A stretch of 5,579 nt of DNA. It comes from ZC4RG30 sp964455685. GTDB lineage: Bacteria; Pseudomonadota; Gammaproteobacteria; Steroidobacterales; Steroidobacteraceae. Position 1 is the stretch's first letter, and every line of letters starts with the position of its first letter. The notes beneath the pieces are model-generated. The model was not told the DNA's origin. It saw only the letters and a list, made by a program, of their open reading frames with translations, and searched no databases. Of this stretch, positions 1 to 5,579 are shown piece after piece. The position numbers and the translations under genes were made by a program. The stretch spans positions 1-5,579 of the forward strand of contig CAYVZE010000122.1 in assembly GCA_964455685.1 (NCBI GenBank). Direction: 5' to 3'.

Positions 1-121
1 CGCCGAGGCTGTTGATGCGCTCGGACAGCAGTGCAATCTGCACTTCAGGAGAGCCGGTGTCATTCGCATCGCGGCCGAACTGGGTGAGGATGCCGCGCTT
101 CTGTTCGCTCGATAGTGCCAT
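1..121 (-). CDS. rpsO: 30S ribosomal protein S15 (5' part)
   Basis: S15 is a primary binder of 16S rRNA at the h20-h21-h22 junction and nucleates platform assembly of the 30S subunit. Only the first 40 codons (of a usual 88-89) are in the window; the gene runs off the left edge. The N-terminus reads MALSSEQKRGILTQFGRDAN and continues with DTGSPEVQIALLSERINSLG. The DTGSPEVQ stretch (21-28) holds Thr22, Gly23 and Gln28, which match the rRNA-contacting residues of the family. The ATG at 121 fits the family N-terminus exactly. No good Shine-Dalgarno precedes it; the leader is A-rich with a GCAAAGCAAAG repeat. It lies 65 bases after truB with its own candidate promoter. In gammaproteobacteria pnp usually follows, but that would be outside the window. 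In several bacteria S15 represses its own mRNA through leader structures. Confidence 0.97.
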   Translation of the reverse strand, partial: MALSSEQKRGILTQFGRDANDTGSPEVQIALLSERINSLG

Positions 122-163
122 CTGATACTTTGCTTTGCTTCTGTCTTTCGGAAAGCGCGGCAT
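90..163 (-). repeat. 11-base inverted repeat bracketing the rpsO start
   Basis: In the mRNA sense, AUGCCGCGCUU (163-153) in the truB-rpsO gap is perfectly complementary to AAGCGCGGCAU (100-90), which is rpsO codons 8-10 plus two bases of codon 11. One further G-U pair at 152/101 is possible on the inner side. The 52 bases between include the rpsO leader and start codon. If formed, the stem would place translation initiation inside a closed loop, possibly as part of an S15-responsive structure. The complementarity is seen; the regulatory role is inferred. The upstream arm overlaps the end of the candidate -10 box and would be mostly missing from transcripts starting near 155. Confidence 0.45.
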
Positions 164-190
164 TCTACTCGCGCCCCCTTGCCCCCTCAA
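162..190 (-). promoter_or_regulatory. Candidate sigma70 promoter for rpsO
   Basis: On the minus strand TTGAGG (190-185) and TAGAAT (167-162) are separated by exactly 17 bases. They match the -35 and -10 consensus at 4 of 6 and 5 of 6 positions. The TGA of TTGAGG is the truB stop codon. Standard spacing puts the transcript start near position 155, giving a leader of about 34 bases. E. coli rpsO also has its own promoter between truB and rpsO, so the location fits known biology. The spacer is very G-rich (two GGGGGC runs). This rests on sequence match only. Confidence 0.6.
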
Positions 191-1083
191 GCGGAATCGA
201 GGGCTAAATCGTTGAAAAGACGGACGGGCTTCAATATCCGCCCGTCGACCTCGACGCCACCCAGGCCGAGGAAGACCTTGCCGGGGCCATACAGCCGCAC
301 GGTGGCCCCGCCGGCAGCCGCCGCAGCGGCCGTTTCGACCTTCTGGCCGTGGCGGATGCGGGTGGCCTGGTCCTGGTCCAGCTGCACCGCCGGCAGTTGT
401 GGCAGCGCGGCATCGGGCGGCAGCAGCGGCACCGCCGCGGCATCCGCCTCCAGCTCCTGGAGGGTCACCAGCCGGCCCGGCGGAAACGGTTCCACGGCAG
501 TGCGTCGCAGCATGGTCAGGTGCGCGCAACTGCCCGCTGCCCGGGCCAGGTCCTCCGCCAGGGTGCGGACATAAGTGCCCTTGGAACAGCGCACCCGCAA
601 GGTGGCCTCGGGCCAGGACACGCCCAGCAGTTCCAGCGCATGGATGCTCACCCGCCGGGCCTGGCGCTCCACCTCGATGCCCTGGCGCGCCAGGCGGTAC
701 AGGGGCTGGCCGTCGCGCTTGAGCGCCGAATACATGGGCGGCACCTGGTCGACGGGACCCAGGAAGCGCGGCAGGGCCGCCGCGATGGCGCCGGCCAGGT
801 CCGCGGGCACCTCGCTGGTCTCCACCACCTCGCCCTCGGCATCCCCGGTGGTCGTGCGCTCGCCGAAGCGGGCCGTGAACTCGTATTCCTTGTCGCCCTC
901 GAGCAGGAAGCCGGCCACCTTGGTGGCCTCGCCCAGGCACACGGGCAGCATGCCGGTGGCCAGCGGATCCAGGCTGCCGGTGTGGCCGGCCTTCACGCGG
1001 TTGAAGGCGCGGCGCACGCGCTGCACGGCGGCGTTGGAACTCAGCCCGCGTGGCTTGTCGAGCAGCAGGATCCCGTGCGGCAT
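187..1083 (-). CDS. truB: tRNA pseudouridine(55) synthase TruB
   Basis: TruB isomerises U55 in the T-loop of nearly all elongator tRNAs to pseudouridine and also acts as a tRNA-folding chaperone. The 298-residue protein has the pseudouridine synthase core in residues 1 to about 225. It shows GILLLDKPRGLSSN (4-17), the catalytic loop GSLDPLATG (36-44) with nucleophile Asp39, Tyr67 in the KEYEF motif, YSALK (118-122), and CSKGTYVRT (166-174) with the conserved Arg173. The C-terminal PUA-like domain (about 228-290) includes LYGPGKVFLGLGGVEVDGR-type residues at 264-282. It lacks the roughly 9-residue basic leader of the E. coli enzyme. An in-frame TAA lies directly before the ATG, so no longer form is possible. 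The upstream signal is weak: only AGG 3 bases from the ATG. Some coupling to rbfA, whose stop is 26 bases away, is plausible. The stop codon TGA (189-187) lies inside a candidate rpsO promoter. Confidence 0.97.
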   Translation of the reverse strand: MPHGILLLDKPRGLSSNAAVQRVRRAFNRVKAGHTGSLDPLATGMLPVCLGEATKVAGFLLEGDKEYEFTARFGERTTTGDAEGEVVETSEVPADLAGAIAAALPRFLGPVDQVPPMYSALKRDGQPLYRLARQGIEVERQARRVSIHALELLGVSWPEATLRVRCSKGTYVRTLAEDLARAAGSCAHLTMLRRTAVEPFPPGRLVTLQELEADAAAVPLLPPDAALPQLPAVQLDQDQATRIRHGQKVETAAAAAAGGATVRLYGPGKVFLGLGGVEVDGRILKPVRLFNDLALDSA

Positions 1084-1109
1084 TTACCTGGTGGAGACGC
1101 GAAGGACGG

Positions 1110-1478
1110 TCAGCTTTCGCGCGGCTTGCTGGCGGAGTCGATCAACGCGTTGAGCCGTGCCGCGCGGTCGAAGGAATCATCGAAGATGAACTGCAGGCGC
1201 GGCGCATGCCGCAGGCCGGCGCGGCGGCCCACCTCGCCACGGAGGAAGCCGGCCGCGGCGGCCAGCCCTTCCTCCATGTCGGGGCCGGCTTCCGCCCGGC
1301 CGAACGGCACGTAGTACACGCGCGCGATCGACAGGTCGGGCGCCAGCTTCACCTGGGTGACGGTGAGCGGCCCGACGCGCGGGTCCTTGACCTCGCGCGA
1401 GAGCAGCTCCGCGAGCACGCGCTGGACCTGGGACTCCAGCCGTACCAGCCTGCCGCCGCCGGATGAACGCGATGGCAT
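1110..1478 (-). CDS. rbfA: 30S ribosome-binding factor A (RbfA)
   Basis: RbfA binds the immature 30S subunit near the 5' end of 16S rRNA and acts late in small-subunit maturation; in E. coli it is needed for cold growth. The product is 122 residues, against about 133 in E. coli, with a slightly longer, Gly/Ser-rich N-terminus and a short C-terminal tail. It has the single type II KH-like fold. Visible markers are REVKDPRVG (28-36), LAPDLSIARVYYVPFG (45-60) and the interhelical kink Ala75-Ala76-Gly77 of the AxG type within AAAAGFLR. RLQFIFDDS (94-102) is the final strand region. The reading frame is open upstream to an ATG at 1577, but the extra 33 residues overlap infB, look unlike RbfA and lack a supporting site. 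The ATG at 1478 has GAGG 6 bases upstream, so I chose it. It is 8 bases from infB and 26 from truB. Confidence 0.95.
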   Translation of the reverse strand: MPSRSSGGGRLVRLESQVQRVLAELLSREVKDPRVGPLTVTQVKLAPDLSIARVYYVPFGRAEAGPDMEEGLAAAAGFLRGEVGRRAGLRHAPRLQFIFDDSFDRAARLNALIDSASKPRES

Positions 1479-1484
1479 CGGCCG

Positions 1485-1488
1485 CCTC
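1485..1488 (-). promoter_or_regulatory. rbfA ribosome binding site overlapping infB stop
   Basis: The coding strand reads TGAGG, in which TGA is the infB stop and GAGG (1488-1485) is a Shine-Dalgarno core 6 bases before the rbfA ATG. A ribosome ending infB would physically cover this site, an arrangement typical of translational coupling. The site is what decides the rbfA start at 1478 over the longer upstream ATG. Confidence 0.8.
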
Positions 1489-4060
1489 AGATGGTGCGCG
1501 CCACTTCCACGCGCGAGTAGCACTCGATCTGGTCGCCGACGCGCACGTCCTGGTAGTTCTTCACGCCGATGCCGCACTCGGTGCCGGCACGCACCTCGCC
1601 GACGTCGTCCTTGAAGCGGCGCAGGGACTCCAGCGCGCCCTCGAAGATCACCACGTTGTCGCGCAGCACGCGGATGGGGTTGTTGCGCTTGACCGCGCCC
1701 TCCACCACCAGGCAGCCGGCGACCACGCCGAACTTGCTGGAGCGGAACACCTCGCGCACCTGGGCCACGCCGACGATCTGCTCCTTGATCTCAGGCGCGA
1801 GCATGCCGCTCATCACCTGCTTCATGTCGTCGATGGCCTCGTAGATGATGCTGTAGTAACGCACCTCCACGCCGGTTTCCTTCATGGCCTCCCGGGCACC
1901 GGAGTCGGCGCGCACGTTGAAGCCGATGACGCGCGCCTTGGAGGCGGCGGCCAGCTGGATGTCCGAGGCGGTGATGCCGCCGACGTTGGCAGCCAGCACC
2001 TTCACCGTCACCTCGTCGGTGGACAGCTTGGTCAGTGCGTCGCGCAGCGCCTCGGCGCTGCCCTGCACGTCGGTCTTGACCAGCACCGGGATGACGCTGG
2101 CCTTGGCCTCTTCCATCTGCGAGAACACGTCCTCGGCGGTGGCCGTGCGGGCGGCCACGCGCTCGCCGCGGTGGCGGCTGGCGCGGTGCTGCGCCACCTC
2201 GCGCGCCTTGCGGTCGCTCTCGACCACCAGCAGCTCGTCACCCGCGTTGGGCGCGCCGTTCAGGCCCAGCACCACCACGGGCATGGAGGGCCTGGCCTCC
2301 TTCACGGCCTTGCCGGTCTCGTCGAACATGGCGCGCACGCGGCCGAACTGCGTGCCGGCGAGGATGGGATCACCCAGCTTGAGCGTGCCGCGCTTGACCA
2401 GCACGGTGGCCACGGCGCCGCGGCCCTTCTCCACGCTGGATTCGATCACGATGCCCGAGGCCGGGCCCTTCTGCGGCGCCTTGAGCTCCAGGATCTCGGC
2501 CTGCAGCAGGATGGCCTCGAGCAGCTCGTCGATGCCCTGGCCGGTCTTGGCCGAGACATGGCGGAACATGTCGGAACCGCCCCACTCTTCCGAGACCACC
2601 TCGTGCTTGGCCAGCTCGGTGCGCACCCGGTCCGGATCCGCCTCGGGCTTGTCGATCTTGTTCACCGCCACCACGATGGGCACGTTCGCGGCACGCGCAT
2701 GCTGGATGGCCTCGATGGTCTGCGGCATCACGCCGTCATCGGCGGCCACCACCAGCACCACCACGTCGGTGGCCTTGGCGCCGCGCGCGCGCATCGCGGT
2801 GAACGCGGCGTGGCCCGGGGTGTCCAGGAAGGTCACCACGCCACGCGGGGTCTCCACGTGGTAGGCGCCGATGTGCTGGGTGATGCCGCCGGCCTCGCCC
2901 GCCGCCACCTTGGTGCGGCGGATGTAGTCCAGCAGCGAGGTCTTGCCGTGGTCGACGTGGCCCATCACGGTGACCACCGGCGGACGCGGCAGCTCCTCGG
3001 CATCAACCGGAGCGGCCTGCAGGTCCACCTCGATCTCGTTCTCGTTGACCAGCACCGGCTCGTGGCCCATCTCCTCGATCACCAGCACCGCGGTGTCCTG
3101 GTCGATGGTCTGGTTGATGGTGGCCATCACGCCCAGGCCCATCAGCGCCTTGATCACCTCGGTGGCCTTCACGGCCATGCGCTGCGCCAGCTCGGAGACC
3201 ACGATGGTCTCGCCCACCTGCACCTGGCGCTTGACCGGTGCCGTCGGCATCTCGAAGCCGTGCTTCTGCTCGCTGTCGGCCATCGGCCGGCCGCGCATGC
3301 GCACGGGCTTCTTCTTGCGGAAGCGGTTGGCGTCGCCGGCGACGTGCAGTTCCTGCCGGCCGTAGCGGGTACCGCGCGGCGGCTCGGGCTTGCGCGGCTC
3401 GACCCGGGGCGCCGTTGCAGGCGCGGGCGCAGGGGCAGCGGCCGCAGGCGCCGGTGAAGGCGGCGGCGGCGCGGCGGGTTTCGGCGCAGGCGGGGGCGGC
3501 GGCGGGGCAGCCTGGCGCTCCTTCTCGCGCTCGGCCTCCTCGCGCTCGCGCTGCTCCTGCTGGCGACGGGCCTCCTCGGCCTGGCGGGCGCGCTGCTGCT
3601 CCTCCTCCAGGCGGCGGCGGTTCTCCTCCTCGATGCGCTGCTGCTCGCGGCGCTCGGCCTCCAGCCGCTCGGCTTCGGCGCGCAGCTGGGCTTCCAGCTC
3701 GCGCTTCTTCGCCTCGGCGAGCTCGGCCTGGGCGCGCGCCTGCTCCTCGAGCACGTCGCGCTTCACGTAGGTGCGCTTGTGGCGCACCTCCACGTTGACC
3801 GTGCGCGCGCGTCCCTGCGGGCTGGCCAGCTTCAGTTCGCTCTGCGTCTTGCGCTTGAGCGTGATCTTGCGCGGCGCGGCGTCCACGCCCGCGGTCCCAT
3901 GGCTGCGACGCAGGTGCGTCAGCAGCTCCATCTTCGCCTCGTCGCTGATCTTGTCGTCAGCGCCGGACACGGAGATACCGGCCTGCTCGAGCTGCGCGAG
4001 CAGTTTCTCGACCGGCACCTTCAGTACATCGGCAAATTGCGCGACGGTCACATCAGCCAT
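1487..4060 (-). CDS. infB: Translation initiation factor IF-2 (GTPase)
   Basis: IF2 is the GTPase that places fMet-tRNA on the 30S subunit and promotes 50S joining. The 857-residue protein is slightly shorter than E. coli IF2-alpha (890) and looks intact. An IF2_N domain covers about 1-52 and a basic IF2-associated stretch about 62-100. A charged E/R/Q/A-rich predicted coiled coil covers about 102-184 and a Pro/Ala linker 184-220. A second IF2_N-like domain lies at about 285-335. The G domain has G1 GHVDHGKT (367-374), a G2 Thr at 394, G3 DTPGH (413-417, His417 matching the catalytic E. coli His448), G4 NKID (467-470) and G5 SAK (503-505). Domains II-IV follow. The C2 domain (about 760-857) keeps Cys783, Arg815 and Glu828-Cys829-Gly830, which I align with the fMet-binding pocket known from the Geobacillus protein. 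The start is supported by an upstream GGAG and by the MADVTVAQFA family N-terminus. Stop TGA is 8 bases before rbfA. Confidence 0.98.
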   Translation of the reverse strand: MADVTVAQFADVLKVPVEKLLAQLEQAGISVSGADDKISDEAKMELLTHLRRSHGTAGVDAAPRKITLKRKTQSELKLASPQGRARTVNVEVRHKRTYVKRDVLEEQARAQAELAEAKKRELEAQLRAEAERLEAERREQQRIEEENRRRLEEEQQRARQAEEARRQQEQREREEAEREKERQAAPPPPPPAPKPAAPPPPSPAPAAAAPAPAPATAPRVEPRKPEPPRGTRYGRQELHVAGDANRFRKKKPVRMRGRPMADSEQKHGFEMPTAPVKRQVQVGETIVVSELAQRMAVKATEVIKALMGLGVMATINQTIDQDTAVLVIEEMGHEPVLVNENEIEVDLQAAPVDAEELPRPPVVTVMGHVDHGKTSLLDYIRRTKVAAGEAGGITQHIGAYHVETPRGVVTFLDTPGHAAFTAMRARGAKATDVVVLVVAADDGVMPQTIEAIQHARAANVPIVVAVNKIDKPEADPDRVRTELAKHEVVSEEWGGSDMFRHVSAKTGQGIDELLEAILLQAEILELKAPQKGPASGIVIESSVEKGRGAVATVLVKRGTLKLGDPILAGTQFGRVRAMFDETGKAVKEARPSMPVVVLGLNGAPNAGDELLVVESDRKAREVAQHRASRHRGERVAARTATAEDVFSQMEEAKASVIPVLVKTDVQGSAEALRDALTKLSTDEVTVKVLAANVGGITASDIQLAAASKARVIGFNVRADSGAREAMKETGVEVRYYSIIYEAIDDMKQVMSGMLAPEIKEQIVGVAQVREVFRSSKFGVVAGCLVVEGAVKRNNPIRVLRDNVVIFEGALESLRRFKDDVGEVRAGTECGIGVKNYQDVRVGDQIECYSRVEVARTI

Positions 4061-4065
4061 TCAAA

Positions 4066-4072
4066 CTCTCCC
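4066..4072 (-). promoter_or_regulatory. infB ribosome binding site
   Basis: The coding strand reads GGGAGAG just upstream of the infB ATG. Its GGAG core (4071-4068) sits 7 bases from the start codon, a standard Shine-Dalgarno spacing. It lies wholly within the 19-base nusA-infB gap, so infB can initiate independently of nusA translation. It confirms the ATG at 4060 as the start. Confidence 0.85.
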
Positions 4073-4079
4073 GGCGGAA

Positions 4080-5576
4080 TTACTTCTCCGCCTCGAACCA
4101 CATTTCGCGCGCCTTCATGATCAGCGCGCCGGCTTCCGCCGCGTCCAGTCCCTCGATCTCCGCCAGGTCGTCAACCGACTGCTCGGCGAGCTGCTCGCGG
4201 GTGCGAATGCCCGACTGCGCCAGCTTCAGCGCCAGGTCGGGGCTCATGCCGGAGAGCTGCAGCAGGTCGTCGGCAGGGAGCTGGCTCTCCAGGCTCTCCT
4301 CGCTGGCGATGGCCTGCGTCAGCAGCACGTCGCGGGCACGGTTGCGCAGCTCCTTGATCAGCTCCTCGTCGAAGGCCTCGATCGAGGCCAGCTCCGACAC
4401 CGGCACGTAGGCCAGCTCCTCGATGGTCGAGAAGCCCTCCTGCGCCAGGATGGTGGCGACGTCCTCGTCGACGTCGAGCTGCTTCATGAACATCTGCACG
4501 ATCTTGCGCGCCTCGGACTCGCTCTTGGCCTCGGCATCCGATTCGGTCATCACGTTCAGTTCCCAGCCGGTCAGCTGGCTGGCGAGGCGGATGTTCTGGC
4601 CGCCGCGGCCGATGGCCTGCGAGAGCTTGTCCTCCGCCACCGCGATGTCCATCGAGTGCGCGTCCTCGTCCACGACAATGGACAGCACCTCGGCCGGCGA
4701 CATCGCATTGATGACGAACTGCGCCGGGTTCTCGTCCCACGGGATGATGTCCACGCGCTCGCCGGCGATCTCGTTCGACACGGCCTGCACGCGCGAGCCG
4801 CGCATGCCCACGCAGGCGCCCACGGGATCGATGCGCGGCTCATGGCTGCGCACGGCGATCTTGGCGCGCACGCCCGGGTCGCGCGCGGCGCCCAGGATCT
4901 CGATCGTGCCCTGGCCCACTTCCGGCACCTCGAGCTTGAACAGCTCGATCAGGAATTCCGGCGCGGTGCGCGACAGGAACAGCTGCGGGCCGCGCGGCTC
5001 CGAGCGCACGTCCTTCAGCCAGGCCTTGACGCGGTCCTGGGGCTTGAGGGCCTCGCGCGGGATCATCTCGCCGCGCGGGATGAAGCCTTCCGCGTTGTTG
5101 CCCAGGTCCACGTACACGCCATTGCGGTCCACGCGCTTGACCACGCCGGACACCAGCGTGTGCACGCGGTCCTTGAACATGTCGACCACCTGCGCGCGCT
5201 CGGCCTCGCGCACCTTCTGCACCATGACCTGCTTGGCCTGCTGCGCGGCGATGCGGCCGAAGGCCACCGACTCCATCTGCTGCTCGACGTATCCGCCGGG
5301 CTCGGCGTCCGGGTCGATCTCCAGCGCGTCCTCCAGGCGCAGCTCGCGCTCGGGCGTCTCCAGTTCGGTGGAGTCGTCGGCGAACACCTTCCAGCGGCGG
5401 AAGGTGTCGTAGTCGCCGGTCTTGCGGTTGATGGACACGCGCACGTCCCAGTCCTCGCCGTGCTTCTTGCGCGTGGCCGCGGCCAGCGCCGCCTCGAGCG
5501 CCTCGAAGATGATTTCCTTGTCGACGCCCTTCTCGTTCGAGACGGCATCGACCACCATCAGGATCTCTTTGTTCAT
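4080..5576 (-). CDS. nusA: Transcription termination/antitermination factor NusA
   Basis: NusA binds RNA polymerase and nascent RNA in the cytoplasm and modulates pausing, intrinsic and Rho-dependent termination, and antitermination. The 498-residue protein is close to the E. coli length (about 495) and appears complete. Domains in order: N-terminal RNA polymerase-binding domain (about 1-125, opening MNKEILMVVDAVSNEKGV); S1 domain (about 137-201, including VDRNGVYVDLGNNAEGFIPR-type residues at 149-168); KH1 with its GMRG loop at 257-260; KH2 with its GRGG loop at 323-326; then two acidic helix-hairpin-helix repeats (about 365-417 and 438-490). These repeats bind the alpha subunit C-terminal domain in E. 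coli and relieve autoinhibition. In the first repeat the usual IEGLD turn reads IEAFD (399-403). The ATG gives the expected family N-terminus, but only 3 bases lie upstream, so its ribosome binding site and promoter are not visible. It stops with TAA 19 bases before infB, consistent with one operon. Confidence 0.98.
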   Translation of the reverse strand: MNKEILMVVDAVSNEKGVDKEIIFEALEAALAAATRKKHGEDWDVRVSINRKTGDYDTFRRWKVFADDSTELETPERELRLEDALEIDPDAEPGGYVEQQMESVAFGRIAAQQAKQVMVQKVREAERAQVVDMFKDRVHTLVSGVVKRVDRNGVYVDLGNNAEGFIPRGEMIPREALKPQDRVKAWLKDVRSEPRGPQLFLSRTAPEFLIELFKLEVPEVGQGTIEILGAARDPGVRAKIAVRSHEPRIDPVGACVGMRGSRVQAVSNEIAGERVDIIPWDENPAQFVINAMSPAEVLSIVVDEDAHSMDIAVAEDKLSQAIGRGGQNIRLASQLTGWELNVMTESDAEAKSESEARKIVQMFMKQLDVDEDVATILAQEGFSTIEELAYVPVSELASIEAFDEELIKELRNRARDVLLTQAIASEESLESQLPADDLLQLSGMSPDLALKLAQSGIRTREQLAEQSVDDLAEIEGLDAAEAGALIMKAREMWFEAEK

Positions 5577-5579
5577 CGC

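Noticed and set aside
144..154. Possible terminator hairpin CTTTCCGAAAG in the truB-rpsO gap
   Set aside because: It can form at most four base pairs, mostly A-U, with a 3-base loop, and has no following U tract. It is too weak for a terminator and competes with the longer stem.
168..190. G-quadruplex in the G-rich stretch of the truB-rpsO gap
   Set aside because: There are only two G runs of five, not four, so an ordinary intramolecular quadruplex is not supported.
349..1314. 321-codon open frame on the plus strand opposite truB and rbfA
   Set aside because: It is in codon register with truB and stays open for the same codon-bias reason. It shows no family motifs, and it overlaps two clearly real genes.
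1479..1577. Upstream ATG giving a 33-residue extension of RbfA
   Set aside because: The extension overlaps the 3' end of infB in another frame, is Arg-rich and unlike RbfA. The ATG at 1478 has a well-spaced GAGG and gives a family-like N-terminus.
3248..3298. Internal IF2 start giving a shorter isoform, as in E. coli (Met255, Met260 or Met271)
   Set aside because: These Met codons follow the Pro/Ala linker, but I see no convincing Shine-Dalgarno before them. An isoform cannot be supported from sequence alone.
1463..3457. 664-codon open frame on the plus strand opposite infB
   Set aside because: It is in exact codon register with infB, so its stops would require TTA, CTA or TCA codons in infB, which GC-rich coding sequence avoids. 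The translation is a His/Gly/Leu-rich low-complexity string with no recognisable domain, and it sits opposite highly conserved IF2.
4423..5412. 329-codon open frame on the plus strand opposite nusA
   Set aside because: The translation is Ser/Arg/Thr-rich with no domain, as expected for an antisense shadow of GC-rich coding DNA, and nusA is unambiguous here.

Overview
This window holds one conserved translation and transcription gene cluster, written entirely on the minus strand. In transcription order it carries nusA, infB, rbfA, truB and the first 40 codons of rpsO. All five were recognised from protein motifs read directly in the sequence. The DNA is strongly GC-rich, and codon choice avoids TTA, CTA and TCA. 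NusA carries two C-terminal acidic repeats, and rpsO directly follows truB. Together these suggest a gammaproteobacterium of a GC-rich lineage. I cannot name the genus from sequence alone.

Layout, reading right to left: nusA (5576-4080) begins 3 bases inside the right edge, so its own promoter and any upstream rimP lie outside. infB (4060-1487) follows after 19 bases and has a good Shine-Dalgarno site. rbfA (1478-1110) follows after 8 bases, and its Shine-Dalgarno overlaps the infB stop codon. truB (1083-187) follows after 26 bases. A 65-base gap then leads to rpsO (121 to beyond position 1). No gene-free stretch exceeds 300 bases. I see no tRNA, CRISPR array, insertion sequence or convincing rho-independent terminator.

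The products act together in making RNA and starting protein synthesis. NusA controls pausing, termination and antitermination by RNA polymerase. IF2 delivers initiator fMet-tRNA to the 30S subunit. RbfA matures the 30S subunit, TruB makes pseudouridine 55 in tRNAs, and S15 is a primary 16S rRNA-binding protein of the 30S platform. Short gaps suggest a single transcript with partial translational coupling.

I found no previously undescribed system. The part most worth a second look is the truB-rpsO junction. A sigma70-like promoter there uses the truB stop codon as part of its -35 box. An 11-base perfect inverted repeat also brackets the rpsO start codon, and only read-through transcripts would carry it whole. 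This may be a local form of S15 autoregulation, but that is inference.
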